Shown here one piece after another: positions 1-9,795 of a DNA stretch of 64,000 bases; the first letter of the stretch is position 1; the number at the start of each line of letters is the position of its first letter. A program made the position numbers and the translations under genes. The DNA is taken from contig NZ_PIPN01000006.1 in NCBI RefSeq assembly GCF_003986955.1, forward strand, positions 1-64,000, given 5' to 3'. The notes under the pieces are model-generated. The model was not told the origin of the DNA, searched no databases, and saw nothing but the letters and a program-made list of their open reading frames with translations. This stretch comes from Aliidiomarina sedimenti (GTDB lineage: Bacteria > Pseudomonadota > Gammaproteobacteria > Enterobacterales > Alteromonadaceae).

Positions 1-84
1 TTCTTCAGCCCTTGTGCTCGACTAATTCATAATGAACTCAGGAGCTTCAAGGGTTGTCTGTGCGCTCAATGTGCCCTGACAACG

Positions 85-145
85 GAGGCGAATTATAGAG
101 ATCTTCTCGCTGCGCGCAACCCCTTTTCTTAACTTTAGTGAAAAA
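85..145 (-). promoter_or_regulatory. rRNA-type (P1-like) promoter pointing out of the left edge
   Basis: Read on the minus strand there is a perfect -10 TATAAT (92-97), a 16-bp spacer and a -35 TTGCGC (114-119). The discriminator right after the -10 is GC-rich (TCGCCTC), as in stringently controlled rRNA promoters such as E. coli rrn P1. An A/T-rich block at 120-146 resembles an UP element. No coding frame follows down to position 1, which fits a long rRNA leader. I infer that an rRNA operon starts just left of the window; the genes themselves are not visible. Confidence 0.6.
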
Positions 146-194
146 ACCGCGCCAAGCGCTCATTTTCCGCCCGAAATGGCTATGTATCATACGA

Positions 195-218
195 AAAAAG
201 GCCCCTCAGGGCCTTTTT
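195..218 (-). terminator. Rho-independent terminator of pssA
   Basis: A 10-bp perfect stem (195-204 with 209-218) and a CTCA loop, flanked by A and T runs, lie 33 bases after the pssA stop on the minus strand. The A/T tracts on both sides mean it could work in both directions and so shield pssA from the rRNA-type promoter. Confidence 0.8.
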
Positions 219-250
219 AAATATAAACTCAAGCGTAACTGCAGTGCTGA

Positions 251-1126
251 CTAGGTTTTCGGTTGGTTCTCATCCTGGTCAACTGAATCATCCACTTCTT
301 TACTTTCGGCTTTCGCTTTTGCAGCTGCCTTCTCTTGTTCTGGCTTAAAGTCCGCGTCTGAATCATCCGGCTGGTCACCCAACACGTGTTCGAGCTTCAG
401 TTTGTGCACATTCTTGATAGTCAGGACCGGACCTGAAATAGCATAGGCTGTAAAGAGAACGAAGAGGACTAAAGCTGGTTCAGTCGCAACCACTACAAAC
501 ACCAGTACTACCATTAAAATAACAAGGAAGTTAACCTTACCGCGCCAATCGACATCCTTAAATGAGTGATAGCGGAAGTTACTCACCATCAACAGACCAC
601 ACGCAATGGTAAAGAGTGCGACCAGCAGGCTTACATTTTCAGGATCAATTTCATACTTAGCGCCAACCCAGACCATACCAGACACAATGGCTGCAGCACT
701 TGGAATTGCCAGGCCCTGGAAGTAACGCTTATCGGAAACCCCTAACATGGTATTGAAACGAGCCAAACGCAAGGCGCCACCCGCTACGAATATAAACGCT
801 GCCAGCCAGCCTAGCTTCCCTAAATCGGCAAGCGCCCAGTTATACGCTACTAAGGCAGGCGCCATCCCGAATGAGACAATATCTGCCATGCTGTCATACT
901 CAGCACCGAAATCACTCTCAGTGTGGGTCATGCGTGCAACACGTCCGTCGAGACCATCAAATACCATGGCAATAAAAATTGCGATAGCGGCCATTTCAAA
1001 CTGGCCGTTCATTGAGGAAACGATGGCGAAAAAGCCTGAAAAAAGACCAGCAGTTGTCAATAAATTTGGCAGCAAATAAATACCGCGTCGTTTATGACTT
1101 GCTGAATCCTGATGCTGTTCTGACAT
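251..1126 (-). CDS. pssA: CDP-diacylglycerol--serine O-phosphatidyltransferase
   Basis: Condenses CDP-diacylglycerol with L-serine to phosphatidylserine, the precursor of phosphatidylethanolamine, in the inner membrane. The CDP-alcohol phosphatidyltransferase signature (DGLDGRVAR, then G and two spaced Asp in FGAEYDSMAD) lies at about residues 57-82. Several hydrophobic segments follow, and the last 40 or so residues form a charged, hydrophilic tail. The 291-aa length fits the integral-membrane PssA type found in Pseudomonas rather than the peripheral E. coli enzyme. The ATG start is preceded by AGGA at a workable distance. Terminators bound it on both sides, so it is probably monocistronic. 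Confidence 0.93.
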   Translation of the reverse strand: MSEQHQDSASHKRRGIYLLPNLLTTAGLFSGFFAIVSSMNGQFEMAAIAIFIAMVFDGLDGRVARMTHTESDFGAEYDSMADIVSFGMAPALVAYNWALADLGKLGWLAAFIFVAGGALRLARFNTMLGVSDKRYFQGLAIPSAAAIVSGMVWVGAKYEIDPENVSLLVALFTIACGLLMVSNFRYHSFKDVDWRGKVNFLVILMVVLVFVVVATEPALVLFVLFTAYAISGPVLTIKNVHKLKLEHVLGDQPDDSDADFKPEQEKAAAKAKAESKEVDDSVDQDENQPKT

Positions 1127-1217
1127 ATCATAAGTCCTGTCGGAGAAAATGAATAAAGAATACTGGCACTAAGAATACCATAGACTTAAATAAGTGCATA
1201 AATACCGGCGAATGAAG

Positions 1218-1243
1218 AAAAGGCTCCCGCAGGAGCCTTTTTT
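1218..1243 (-). terminator. Terminator of clpB
   Basis: A 10-bp perfect stem (1218-1227 with 1232-1241) with a CGCA loop lies about 30 bases after the clpB stop. Minus-strand reading ends in TTTT after the stem. The T run on the plus side makes it possibly bidirectional. Confidence 0.8.
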
Positions 1244-1269
1244 CAGTGCTGATAGTTACAGGTGAATGG

Positions 1270-3843
1270 TTACTGGTGAATGGTTAAACCATCGCCACCT
1301 GCATCGACATGAATGGTTTTGCCAGGTTGCAGCTCTCCGGCAAGCAACTTATGCGCTAATGGGTTTTCCAGTTCGTGCTGAATCGCTCGTTTCAGCGGTC
1401 GTGCTCCAAAAACAGGATCGAACCCAACCTTAGCCAGTTGTTCCAGCGCTGAGTCGCTAACCTCAAGTTCAAAGCCTTTTTCCTGAAGTCGCACCAATAA
1501 CCGCTTCATCTGGATGCCCGCAATTTTCTTAATATGGGTGTTACTGAGCGGGTGGAAGACCACGGTTTCATCGACACGGTTCAAAAACTCAGGGCGGAAG
1601 TGGCCCGCCAGAACCTGCATAATCAGATTCTTCATTTGCTGATAGTCCACTTCACCCGCTTTTTCCTGAATCAATTCAGAACCAAGATTCGAGGTCATAA
1701 TGATCACAGTGTTTTTAAAGTCCACCGTACGCCCCTGGCCATCGGTCAAACGCCCATCATCCAACACCTGAAGCAGAATATTAAAGACATCGGGATGTGC
1801 TTTCTCGACCTCATCCAACAGAATGACTGAGTAGGGACGCCGTCTTACAGCTTCGGTCAGGTAGCCACCTTCTTCATAACCAACATAGCCAGGAGGCGCA
1901 CCGACCAGACGTGACACCGAGTGCTTCTCCATGAATTCAGACATATCAATCCGCACCATCGCGGCGTCGGTGTCGAACATGAAATTAGCTAAAGCTTTGC
2001 ATAATTCGGTCTTACCAACACCGGTAGGGCCAAGAAACATAAAAGAGCCGATCGGACGATCCGGGTCGCCCAAACCAGCTCGCGACCGACGAATCGCGTT
2101 GGCCACCGAGACCACCGCTTCATGCTGACCGATAACCCGCTTATGCAACTCATCTTCCATTCTCAATAGCTTATCGCGCTCGCCTTCGAGCATGCGCGAG
2201 ACCGGAATGCCGGTCCAGCGCGATAGTACTTCAGCAATCTCTTCTTCTGAAACACGGTTTCGCAACAGGCTCATATCCTGCATTTCAGCTTGCAGTGCAA
2301 GATCTAACTGGCGCTCAAGTTCAGGAATGCGGCCGTATTGCAGCTCGGACATCCGATTTAAATCGCCAGCCCGACGAGCCACTTCCATATCCTGACGCGC
2401 CTGATCCAATTGTTCTTTAATATGTTGGTGCCCTTGCAGAGCCGCTTTCTCCGTATTCCAGATTTCATCCAGCTCTTTGTACTTGATTTCAAGCTCACCG
2501 ATTTCATCTTCCAGCAATTCAAAGCGCTTTTTACTGGCGTCGTCTTTCTCTTTACGCAATGCTTCACGTTCAAGTTTGAGCTGAATCATTCTGCGCTCGA
2601 GACGGTCCAGCTCCTCAGGCTTTGAGTCAATCTGCATACGGATGCTTGAGGCTGCCTCGTCAATCAAATCGATCGCTTTATCAGGCAACTGACGATCGCT
2701 GATGTAGCGATGGGACAAGGAGGCAGCAGCAACAATAGCGGGATCAGTAATCTCGACTGAGTGATGAAGTTCGTACTTTTCTTTTAGTCCGCGCAAAATT
2801 GCGATGGTATCTTCCACTGACGGTTCATCAACCAGCACTTTTTGAAAGCGTCGCTCTAAGGCGGCATCTTTTTCAATGTACTGACGATACTCGTCGAGGG
2901 TGGTGGCACCCACACAATGCAGCTCACCGCGGGCTAGTGCAGGCTTGAGCATATTACCGGCATCCATGGCCCCGTCCGCCTTACCGGCGCCAACCATGGT
3001 ATGGAGTTCATCAATAAAGAGGATAACGGCGCCCTCTTCCTGTTGCAGCTCATTGAGCACCGCTTTTAAGCGTTCTTCAAACTCGCCCCGGTATTTTGCA
3101 CCGGCCAACAGCGAGCCTAAATCAAGCGACAACACCCGCTTGTGTTTTAAACCCTCAGGCACCTCGCCATTGATAATTCGTTGCGCCAGGCCTTCCACAA
3201 TAGCTGTTTTACCGACACCGGGCTCACCGATCAGCACTGGATTATTCTTTGTCCGACGCTGGAGAACCTGAATGGTACGGCGGATCTCTTCGTCACGGCC
3301 GATCACCGGATCCAGCTTGCCCTGCTCTGCTCGCTCGGTTAAATCAATGGTGTACTTGTCGAGCGCCTGGCGTTGCTCTTCGGCATTCGGATCATCGATC
3401 TGCTGACCATTGCGTATATCGTTAATCGCTTTGTCGACCTTGCCAGCCTCAACACCCTGCTTTTTCAGTAACTCACCAAGCTTACCTTTGTCTTCCAGTG
3501 CCGCCAGCACAAAAAGCTCGCTGGAGATGTATTTGTCTTTACGCTTTTGCGCATATTTGTCACACAGATTAAGCAGCGTTGCAGAGGCAGAACTCAGCTG
3601 AACTTCACCGCCGGTTCCTTCAACCTGAGGAATATCATCTAACGCCTTTGATAACTGGGCGCGAAAGGTGGGAATATTTACTCCAGTGTTCTGCAATAGC
3701 TGACGCACTGTGCCGCCGTCCTGATTGAGCAATGCGCTCATCAGATGGATGGGTTCTATGTATTGGTGGTCGCGGCCGAGTGCTAACGACTGAGCATCGG
3801 AAATCGCTAACTGAAATTTACTGGTGAATCGGTCCAGGCGCAT
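1270..3843 (-). CDS. clpB: ATP-dependent disaggregase ClpB
   Basis: Hexameric AAA+ chaperone that extracts polypeptides from aggregates together with DnaK/DnaJ/GrpE. At 857 aa it matches the E. coli protein exactly in length. Visible in order: N-terminal Clp repeats (about 1-145), first AAA+ module with Walker A GEPGVGKT (about 206-213), the long coiled-coil M domain (about 400-525), second AAA+ module with GPTGVGKT (about 605) and the C-terminal D2-small domain. The ATG start has an AAGGAG ribosome-binding site 7 bases upstream. It lies downstream of rluD-pgeF in the same direction, but a heat-shock promoter in the gap suggests its own transcript. Confidence 0.97.
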   Translation of the reverse strand: MRLDRFTSKFQLAISDAQSLALGRDHQYIEPIHLMSALLNQDGGTVRQLLQNTGVNIPTFRAQLSKALDDIPQVEGTGGEVQLSSASATLLNLCDKYAQKRKDKYISSELFVLAALEDKGKLGELLKKQGVEAGKVDKAINDIRNGQQIDDPNAEEQRQALDKYTIDLTERAEQGKLDPVIGRDEEIRRTIQVLQRRTKNNPVLIGEPGVGKTAIVEGLAQRIINGEVPEGLKHKRVLSLDLGSLLAGAKYRGEFEERLKAVLNELQQEEGAVILFIDELHTMVGAGKADGAMDAGNMLKPALARGELHCVGATTLDEYRQYIEKDAALERRFQKVLVDEPSVEDTIAILRGLKEKYELHHSVEITDPAIVAAASLSHRYISDRQLPDKAIDLIDEAASSIRMQIDSKPEELDRLERRMIQLKLEREALRKEKDDASKKRFELLEDEIGELEIKYKELDEIWNTEKAALQGHQHIKEQLDQARQDMEVARRAGDLNRMSELQYGRIPELERQLDLALQAEMQDMSLLRNRVSEEEIAEVLSRWTGIPVSRMLEGERDKLLRMEDELHKRVIGQHEAVVSVANAIRRSRAGLGDPDRPIGSFMFLGPTGVGKTELCKALANFMFDTDAAMVRIDMSEFMEKHSVSRLVGAPPGYVGYEEGGYLTEAVRRRPYSVILLDEVEKAHPDVFNILLQVLDDGRLTDGQGRTVDFKNTVIIMTSNLGSELIQEKAGEVDYQQMKNLIMQVLAGHFRPEFLNRVDETVVFHPLSNTHIKKIAGIQMKRLLVRLQEKGFELEVSDSALEQLAKVGFDPVFGARPLKRAIQHELENPLAHKLLAGELQPGKTIHVDAGGDGLTIHQ

Positions 3844-3874
3844 TTACCTTCTCCTTAAAAACATCATTGCTTTT

Positions 3875-3903
3875 AATGTGGGTATTATTTACCCAATTTC
3901 AAG
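3875..3903 (-). promoter_or_regulatory. Sigma-32 (heat-shock) promoter of clpB
   Basis: On the minus strand CTTGAAA (3897-3903) is separated by 14 bases from CCCACATT (3875-3882). This closely matches the RpoH consensus CTTGAAA - 13-15 bp - CCCCATNT. It lies about 32 bases upstream of the clpB start codon. Confidence 0.75.
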
Positions 3904-3922
3904 GTCACTGGTTGATTCAGGA

Positions 3923-4654
3923 TCAACTTTTCCAAAGTAAGTTAGCCATCCGGCCGGTGGTGCCATCACGACGGTAGGAATAGAACAGTTTGCTTTCTGT
4001 GTAGGTGCAGTGGTCACCACCGCCAATAAAGCCCACTTTGCCAGCCAGTTGCTGGCGGGCTATTTCATACAAATCGGCTTTCCAGTGCATCTGGTAGCGC
4101 TGAAACGCGCTGGCATGTTCAGCGTTACGGCCGATAATTAAATCCCGCACGTCGTCACCCACTTCAAATGCCTGCTGGCTGATAGCAGGGCCCAGCCAGA
4201 CACAAATTTCGTCGGCCGGAGCCTCAAATTGCTTCAATGCACGACCAATAATGCCATTGACCATGCCACGCCAGCCCGCATGAACCAATGCCAATTCACT
4301 ACCGTCTTTTGTCGCCAGAAAAACCGGCAGACAATCAGCGGTCATAATCACCAGGACCTGACCCGCAACATCGGTATAGGCTGCATCGGCGTCAGGCAAA
4401 TCCTGCAACCCCTGCTCGCCGATGCGCACCATTCCATTACTGTGGGTCTGGCTCAACCAATTAGGTTCTGTCGGCAATTCTAACTGCTGACTGAGTCGAC
4501 GTCGGTTCTCCTGAACCGCAGCCGGTAAATCGCCAACATGAGTCGCCACATTCAATTGGCCAAACGGCGACACACTGACGCCGCCGCTGCGGGTCGTGGT
4601 TAAAGCATTCACTTCACTGGTAACAGGCCAGTCGGCTTTAAAGGTTGTAATCAT
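3923..4654 (-). CDS. pgeF: Peptidoglycan editing factor PgeF (YfiH/DUF152 family)
   Basis: Purine-nucleoside-phosphorylase/laccase-like fold protein; family members remove misincorporated L-Ser from muropeptides (PgeF) and were once called polyphenol oxidases. The diagnostic motifs TADCLP and HAGWRG (metal-binding Cys/His) are present at about residues 105-130. I chose the ATG at 4654 because GGAG lies 6 bases upstream and the resulting N-terminus aligns with the 243-aa E. coli protein; ATGs at 4666 and 4672 are alternatives. The start lies inside the end of rluD (17-base overlap), so the two are translationally coupled, as in related genomes. Confidence 0.88.
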   Translation of the reverse strand: MITTFKADWPVTSEVNALTTTRSGGVSVSPFGQLNVATHVGDLPAAVQENRRRLSQQLELPTEPNWLSQTHSNGMVRIGEQGLQDLPDADAAYTDVAGQVLVIMTADCLPVFLATKDGSELALVHAGWRGMVNGIIGRALKQFEAPADEICVWLGPAISQQAFEVGDDVRDLIIGRNAEHASAFQRYQMHWKADLYEIARQQLAGKVGFIGGGDHCTYTESKLFYSYRRDGTTGRMANLLWKS

Positions 4655-5564
4655 CGTCCACTCCATGCGCATCCTTACGCAATAACTCGGCTATCGCTAA
4701 CATGTCATCGGGCACTGGCGCTTCCCAGCTCATCAGTTCGCCACTTATCGGGTGATGCAATGCTAACTTGACCGCATGCAACGCCTGCCGTTTGAATCCA
4801 CGCAGCGCGGTCAAAAGTTCATCACTACCGCCCTGTGGCGGACGTGGCCGGCCACCATATTGCAGGTCACCCACTAGTGGATGCCGCAGGTGCGCCATGT
4901 GGACCCGGATTTGGTGAGTACGCCCACTTTCCAAACGCAAACGCAGTCGGGTATGCAGGCGGAAACGCTCGGCAACCCGATAATGTGTTACCGCCGGTTT
5001 ACCACTGCTCACCACTGCCATATGGGTTCGCTTCGTTGGGTGCCGGCCGACTGGTTCGTCAACCTGGCCGCCCGCCGTCATCACCCCATTTACTATAGCT
5101 TCATATTCGCGGGTAATGTCTCGCGCCTGCAATGCAGTGACTAAATGGGTTTGAGCGGCAATGCTTTTCGCTACCACCATCAGACCTGTGGTGTCTTTAT
5201 CCAGCCGATGCACGATGCCGGCGCGGGCCAGTTGAGCCGCGCCTGGATGATGGTGCAACAGGGCATTGAGGATAGTTCCGTCCGGGGTACCAGCGCCCGG
5301 ATGGACAACCAGCCCGGCGGGTTTGTTCAGTACCAGAATGTGCTCGTCTTCGAAAACAATATCCAGGTCTATAGGCTGGGCTTCAAAGCGTTCTTCGCTT
5401 TCTACCTGCGCGTCCAGACGGACTGCCATACCAGGCAGAACTTTCTCGCGAGGCTTGGTAACTACCTTGCCATCCAGAGTAACTTTGCCGTCAACAATCC
5501 AGTCTTTCAAACGTGAGCGTGAATAATCCGGGAACAATTCCGCCAGCACCTGGTCGAAACGCAT
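4638..5564 (-). CDS. rluD: 23S rRNA pseudouridine synthase D, N-terminally disrupted
   Basis: Forms pseudouridines 1911, 1915 and 1917 in 23S rRNA helix 69. Most of the S4-like RNA-binding domain and the catalytic domain with the RLDKDTTG motif (catalytic Asp) are intact and very close to E. coli RluD. The frame open from ATG 5564 gives only 308 aa and lacks about 17 residues of the S4 domain. These residues are encoded upstream from ATG 5626 (MTQQITHEAVIDEH) but in another frame, because an 11-bp tandem duplication (5573-5594) intervenes. Removing one copy gives 325 aa, against 326 in E. coli. Either translation restarts at 5564, or this is a recent mutation or assembly error. It overlaps pgeF. 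Confidence 0.85.
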   Translation of the reverse strand: MRFDQVLAELFPDYSRSRLKDWIVDGKVTLDGKVVTKPREKVLPGMAVRLDAQVESEERFEAQPIDLDIVFEDEHILVLNKPAGLVVHPGAGTPDGTILNALLHHHPGAAQLARAGIVHRLDKDTTGLMVVAKSIAAQTHLVTALQARDITREYEAIVNGVMTAGGQVDEPVGRHPTKRTHMAVVSSGKPAVTHYRVAERFRLHTRLRLRLESGRTHQIRVHMAHLRHPLVGDLQYGGRPRPPQGGSDELLTALRGFKRQALHAVKLALHHPISGELMSWEAPVPDDMLAIAELLRKDAHGVDDDYNL

Positions 5565-5572
5565 TCCAAAAT

Positions 5573-5594
5573 GATGCTCGTCAGATGCTCGTCA
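5573..5594. repeat. 11-bp perfect tandem duplication in the rluD start region
   Basis: GATGCTCGTCA occurs twice head to tail (5573-5583 and 5584-5594, plus strand). One copy is needed to join the upstream start at 5626 in frame with rluD. Eleven is not a multiple of three, so the second copy shifts the frame. Confidence 0.95.
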
Positions 5595-5743
5595 ATAACT
5601 GCTTCGTGAGTAATCTGTTGGGTCATAAATATCTGCTGTGAAACCTGTAGTCGCTAAGGTAGAATGCCGAATTAATCGCAAGTGTACCTGTTTTATATGG
5701 GTATGACTAAAGCAAAAGCAATAAAAGGTAGCAAAGGTTCCTT

Positions 5744-6502
5744 ATGAAAGTTGTGCTCCTCTCCGTATTCCTGATGTCATTCATTCTGACTGGCTGTTCT
5801 TCAAATCCTGATCGTGAGCGTGAACGCCAGATGCAGGGTTCTGCTGAGCAAATGTATGAACAAGCGCAAGGCTATTTAAATTCAGGCAATTTTACCATGG
5901 CCTCACAAACCTTGCGCAACATCGAAAGCCGTTATCCGTTTGGTGCCCATATTAACCAGGTTCAACTCGATCTGATTTATGTTTATTACCATTTGGCTGA
6001 TCAGGACCGTGCGCTGACTGCTATTGACCGCTTCCTGCGCTTGAATCCAAACCACGTGGATGCGGATTACGTGCGCTATATGCGCGGCCTGGTTCACCTC
6101 CAGTTGGAAGACAATGCCTTCCACCGTCTGGTTGGTATTGACCGTTCAGACCGCGATAAAAGCTATTCCGAGCAGGCTTTTGAAGACTTTCGTCAATTAC
6201 TGGAACGTCACCCGGAAAGCCAGTATGCGGCCGATGCCCGCTTACGCATGATCGGGATCCAGTCACGTTTAGCGAAGTATGAACTAAGCGCTGGCGAATA
6301 TTACATGCGCCGCGAAGCCTATATGGCTGCCGCGCGTCGAGGGCAATATATTCTTGAAAGCTTCCCTCAAGTGCCGGAAGTTGAGCAAGCACTGGAAATG
6401 ATGATTACCGCCTACGACGCGCTGGGCTTAGAAGACCTGCGTGACGACGCTCTGGCCGTGTTACGTTTGAACTTCCCTCAGCATCGGCTTGCTGGTGGCT
6501 AA
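5744..6502 (+). CDS. bamD: Outer-membrane assembly lipoprotein BamD
   Basis: Essential BAM-complex lipoprotein that helps insert beta-barrel proteins into the outer membrane. A lipoprotein signal peptide ends in the lipobox LTGC (Cys18). The rest is a TPR-like helical solenoid starting with AEQMYEQAQGYLNSGNF, typical of the YfiO/ComL family, and the 252-aa length is normal. It is divergent from rluD, the arrangement also known in Pseudomonas. A strong terminator follows. The ATG has a weak purine-rich site upstream (AAAGG). Confidence 0.94.
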   Translation: MKVVLLSVFLMSFILTGCSSNPDRERERQMQGSAEQMYEQAQGYLNSGNFTMASQTLRNIESRYPFGAHINQVQLDLIYVYYHLADQDRALTAIDRFLRLNPNHVDADYVRYMRGLVHLQLEDNAFHRLVGIDRSDRDKSYSEQAFEDFRQLLERHPESQYAADARLRMIGIQSRLAKYELSAGEYYMRREAYMAAARRGQYILESFPQVPEVEQALEMMITAYDALGLEDLRDDALAVLRLNFPQHRLAGG

Positions 6503-6533
6503 AACAGGACGTTTAAGCACCACAGAAGCGGAC

Positions 6534-6564
6534 AAAAAAAGCCAGCAATTGCTGGCTTTTTTTT
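6534..6564. terminator. Bidirectional terminator between bamD and glnB
   Basis: GCCAGCAATTGCTGGC (6541-6556) is a perfect palindrome flanked by seven A and eight T residues. It lies between the convergent ends of bamD (+) and glnB (-) and should stop transcription from both sides. Confidence 0.9.
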
Positions 6565-6601
6565 ACTGAACCCGGAGTATTTGCACTACTAGCGCCAGAT
6601 C

Positions 6602-6979
<378 letters not shown>

Positions 6980-8608
6980 TTAATCTTCAGTCCGCGCCAA
7001 CATACTCTGCAAGTAGCGGCTGGTAATCGGGTAGCGTCTGTCACGACCAAAATTACGTCGGGTAACCTTCGGCCCGACAGCGCCCTGGCGCCGCTTATAT
7101 TCATTGCGGTCAACCAGAGTAACTACGCGCTTTACAGTTTCAGCGTCATAGCCTGCATTAATCATATCAGCAAGTGACTGATCTTGCTCAACATAGGCGG
7201 CGATAATTTCATCAAGCACAGAATAAGGCGGCAATGAGTCCTGATCTTTCTGATCCGGTGCCAGCTCTGCAGACGGCGGTCGGGTAATGACCCGCTCCGG
7301 AATAACCTCGCCTAGCGTATTACGGAATCTGGCCAGATCATAAACGCGTTCTTTATAGACATCTTTGATCGGGGCGAAACCGCCACACATATCGCCGTAC
7401 AAGGTGCAGTAACCCACCGCAAGTTCACTTTTATTCCCGGTGCTGAGCAGCAGGCTACCTTCTTTATTCGACAATGCCATCAATAACACACCGCGACAAC
7501 GGGCCTGTAAGTTCTCTTCTGTGGTATCACGCGGCTTATCGGCTGTCAGCCCCGGGACAACCTGCATAAAGCTGTCGACCATGGGGGCAACTGGCACCAC
7601 ATCGAACTGGCAACCCATCCGCCCGGCTTGTTGTCTGGCATCTTCAATACTGATATCAGCGGTGTACTGATACGGCATCATAACGGCGCGCACCCGCTCC
7701 GCCCCCAGCGCATCCACCGCCAGCGCCAGCGTCAGTGCCGAATCAATGCCCCCCGATAAGCCAAGCAACACCGAGGAAAAACCGTTTTTGCTGACATAGT
7801 CATGGAGGGCCAGTGTCAACGCCTGATACAGCGCCGCATCGGCGTTATCGGTTCCGTGGTCGACGCTGTTCACCAGCTTTCCGTCAGTGAACTCGGCGGT
7901 TACCACATCTTCAGCGCAATGCTTTAAGGTAATCGCGGCCTGACCACGCTCATCCACGACCATCGAGTTACCATCAAACAGCAATTCGTCCTGGCCGCCG
8001 ACCTGATTCACGTAAACAATTGGAAGGCCACTTTCAACCCAGCGCTGGTGCAGGACCTGAAGTCGTTGAGCCGCTTTATATTCTTCGTAAGGCGATGCAT
8101 TGGTCGACAGAATTAATTCCGCACCAGCCGCCTTGGCGCCGGCTATCGGAGCCTGCTGCCAGAGATCTTCACATATCAGCAAGCCTATCTGATGGCCTTT
8201 GAATTCGAAGACGGTGCTCCCGGTACCTGCGGTGAAGTAGCGCTTTTCATCAAATTCACCGTAATTCGGGAGTATTTGCTTACGGTAGTGGGCAATACGA
8301 CGGCCCTGATAAAATACCGACACCGCGTTGAAAATGGCCTGCCCATCGGTCTCCGGGTAGCCAACCATAATAGCGACATCTGTGCTGGCTGCTTTAATGC
8401 GTTCTAACGCATGCTCAAGCCCCGCATATAAATCTGCGCGATAGACAATATCTTCTAGCGGGTAACCAGTTAAAGTCAGTTCAGGAAACACCAGAATATC
8501 GGCGTCTGAGTGCCTGGCGACGGTGTTCACCACCTGATCCGTGTTCGCTTCTATCGCGCCCACCGTCAGTTTAACTTGCGCCAGAGCGACGTTTAATTTT
8601 CTAGTCAT
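6980..8608 (-). CDS. nadE: Glutamine-dependent NAD+ synthetase
   Basis: Last step of NAD biosynthesis: amidation of nicotinate adenine dinucleotide with ammonia released from glutamine. The N-terminal nitrilase-type glutaminase domain has Glu (FPELTLTGYP), Lys (RKQILPNYGEFDEKRYF) and Cys (LICEDLW). The C-terminal synthetase domain has the PP-loop SGGIDSA at about residue 285. I take the ATG at 8608 (MTRKLNVALAQ, 542 aa), with AAGG about 8 bases upstream. A TTG at 8641 extends the frame by 11 residues but has no ribosome-binding site. It sits 50 bases after flhB on the same strand, so flagellar readthrough is possible. Confidence 0.93.
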   Translation of the reverse strand: MTRKLNVALAQVKLTVGAIEANTDQVVNTVARHSDADILVFPELTLTGYPLEDIVYRADLYAGLEHALERIKAASTDVAIMVGYPETDGQAIFNAVSVFYQGRRIAHYRKQILPNYGEFDEKRYFTAGTGSTVFEFKGHQIGLLICEDLWQQAPIAGAKAAGAELILSTNASPYEEYKAAQRLQVLHQRWVESGLPIVYVNQVGGQDELLFDGNSMVVDERGQAAITLKHCAEDVVTAEFTDGKLVNSVDHGTDNADAALYQALTLALHDYVSKNGFSSVLLGLSGGIDSALTLALAVDALGAERVRAVMMPYQYTADISIEDARQQAGRMGCQFDVVPVAPMVDSFMQVVPGLTADKPRDTTEENLQARCRGVLLMALSNKEGSLLLSTGNKSELAVGYCTLYGDMCGGFAPIKDVYKERVYDLARFRNTLGEVIPERVITRPPSAELAPDQKDQDSLPPYSVLDEIIAAYVEQDQSLADMINAGYDAETVKRVVTLVDRNEYKRRQGAVGPKVTRRNFGRDRRYPITSRYLQSMLARTED

Positions 8609-8658
8609 GCCGTTGCCTTTTACCACCTTATCATCCATCAAAGCGCGCTATGATAGCA

Positions 8659-9786
8659 TCAGTCGTGTTGCAATTCGTCCGGAATAGGTGGATTACGAGG
8701 CGCTTTTGGCCGCTTACCACGGCCCTTGCCGTATTCCTTCAACTGGAACACATAGGCGAGGATTTGAGCGACTGCCATAAACAAACCTTCGGGGATTTCC
8801 TGCCCTATTTTGGTGCTGTAATAAACTGCCCGCGCTAGCTCCGGTGACTGCACCAGAGGCACGTCCGAGTCCACTGCAACTTCGCGAATTTTCGCCGCCA
8901 CTTCGTCATTGCCTTTGGCAACTACGCGCGGCGCGCCTTTTGAAAGCGGGTCGTAAGTCAGAGCCACCGCGAAATGCGTCGGGTTGGTCACCACCACGTC
9001 TGCATTGGGAATGTCCTGCATCATCCGCTTCATCGCCATGGAAAGCTGCATCTGACGAATTTTACCTTTAATTTCCGGGCTACCTTCGGCATTTTTGCGT
9101 TCGTCTTTGATTTCCTGCTTAGTCATGCGTAATTGCTTGGTATGGTTGTAGCGTTGAAACGGCACATCAATAGCGACGATAAACAGCATTGAACTGGTTA
9201 GTAGCAAGAACATAAAACCAAGCATGGTCAGGGCGTCCGCCAGCGTTTGTTCAATAATGCCATTGGAAAGCTGAAGGATATTAGGAAACTGCCAGCGCAA
9301 CAGAAAGTAAGCAAACACTGCGACAATAGTAAATTTACCCACCGCTTTAAGGAGCTCGATCAATGCCTGGGTCCCGAGCATACGTTTAAGCCCTTTTAAG
9401 GGGCTCATCTTGGACGGTTTCGGCGCTGCTCCCTGCCAGCTGAAATTAAAGCCACCAACCACTGTATTGCCGATAAAAGCACCTAAAACGACAATAAAAA
9501 AGAACGTACCTAAGGGATACAACAACGCATTAAAAATACCGGACCAGATATTCAAGGTGGCGTTGTCATCAAAAATAACCGCCCGTTCAACCGAAAAATA
9601 CTGATAAAAGATACTGAACATAGCCTCGGCCATGGCATCGCCCATCGCCAGCAGGCCAATGGCTGCTGCCGCGAGGACGCCAAGGGTGCCCATCTCTTTG
9701 GAGCGCGCTATCTGCCCTTTCTCTTTCGCGTCATCGAGTTTTTTCTGCGTGGGCTCTTCTGTGCGTTCCTGATCCGTTTCAGCCAT
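8659..9786 (-). CDS. flhB: Flagellar export switch protein FlhB
   Basis: Membrane component of the flagellar type III export gate that switches substrate class from rod/hook to filament. Four hydrophobic segments occupy about residues 35-210. The cytoplasmic domain carries the autocleavage motif NPTH at residues 268-271. A proline-rich basic tail ends the protein. It is the last gene of the fliK-flhB run, 9 bases after fliR. flhA and the later genes do not follow; nadE does. Confidence 0.97.
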   Translation of the reverse strand: MAETDQERTEEPTQKKLDDAKEKGQIARSKEMGTLGVLAAAAIGLLAMGDAMAEAMFSIFYQYFSVERAVIFDDNATLNIWSGIFNALLYPLGTFFFIVVLGAFIGNTVVGGFNFSWQGAAPKPSKMSPLKGLKRMLGTQALIELLKAVGKFTIVAVFAYFLLRWQFPNILQLSNGIIEQTLADALTMLGFMFLLLTSSMLFIVAIDVPFQRYNHTKQLRMTKQEIKDERKNAEGSPEIKGKIRQMQLSMAMKRMMQDIPNADVVVTNPTHFAVALTYDPLSKGAPRVVAKGNDEVAAKIREVAVDSDVPLVQSPELARAVYYSTKIGQEIPEGLFMAVAQILAYVFQLKEYGKGRGKRPKAPRNPPIPDELQHD

Positions 9787-9795
9787 TGCCGTCTC

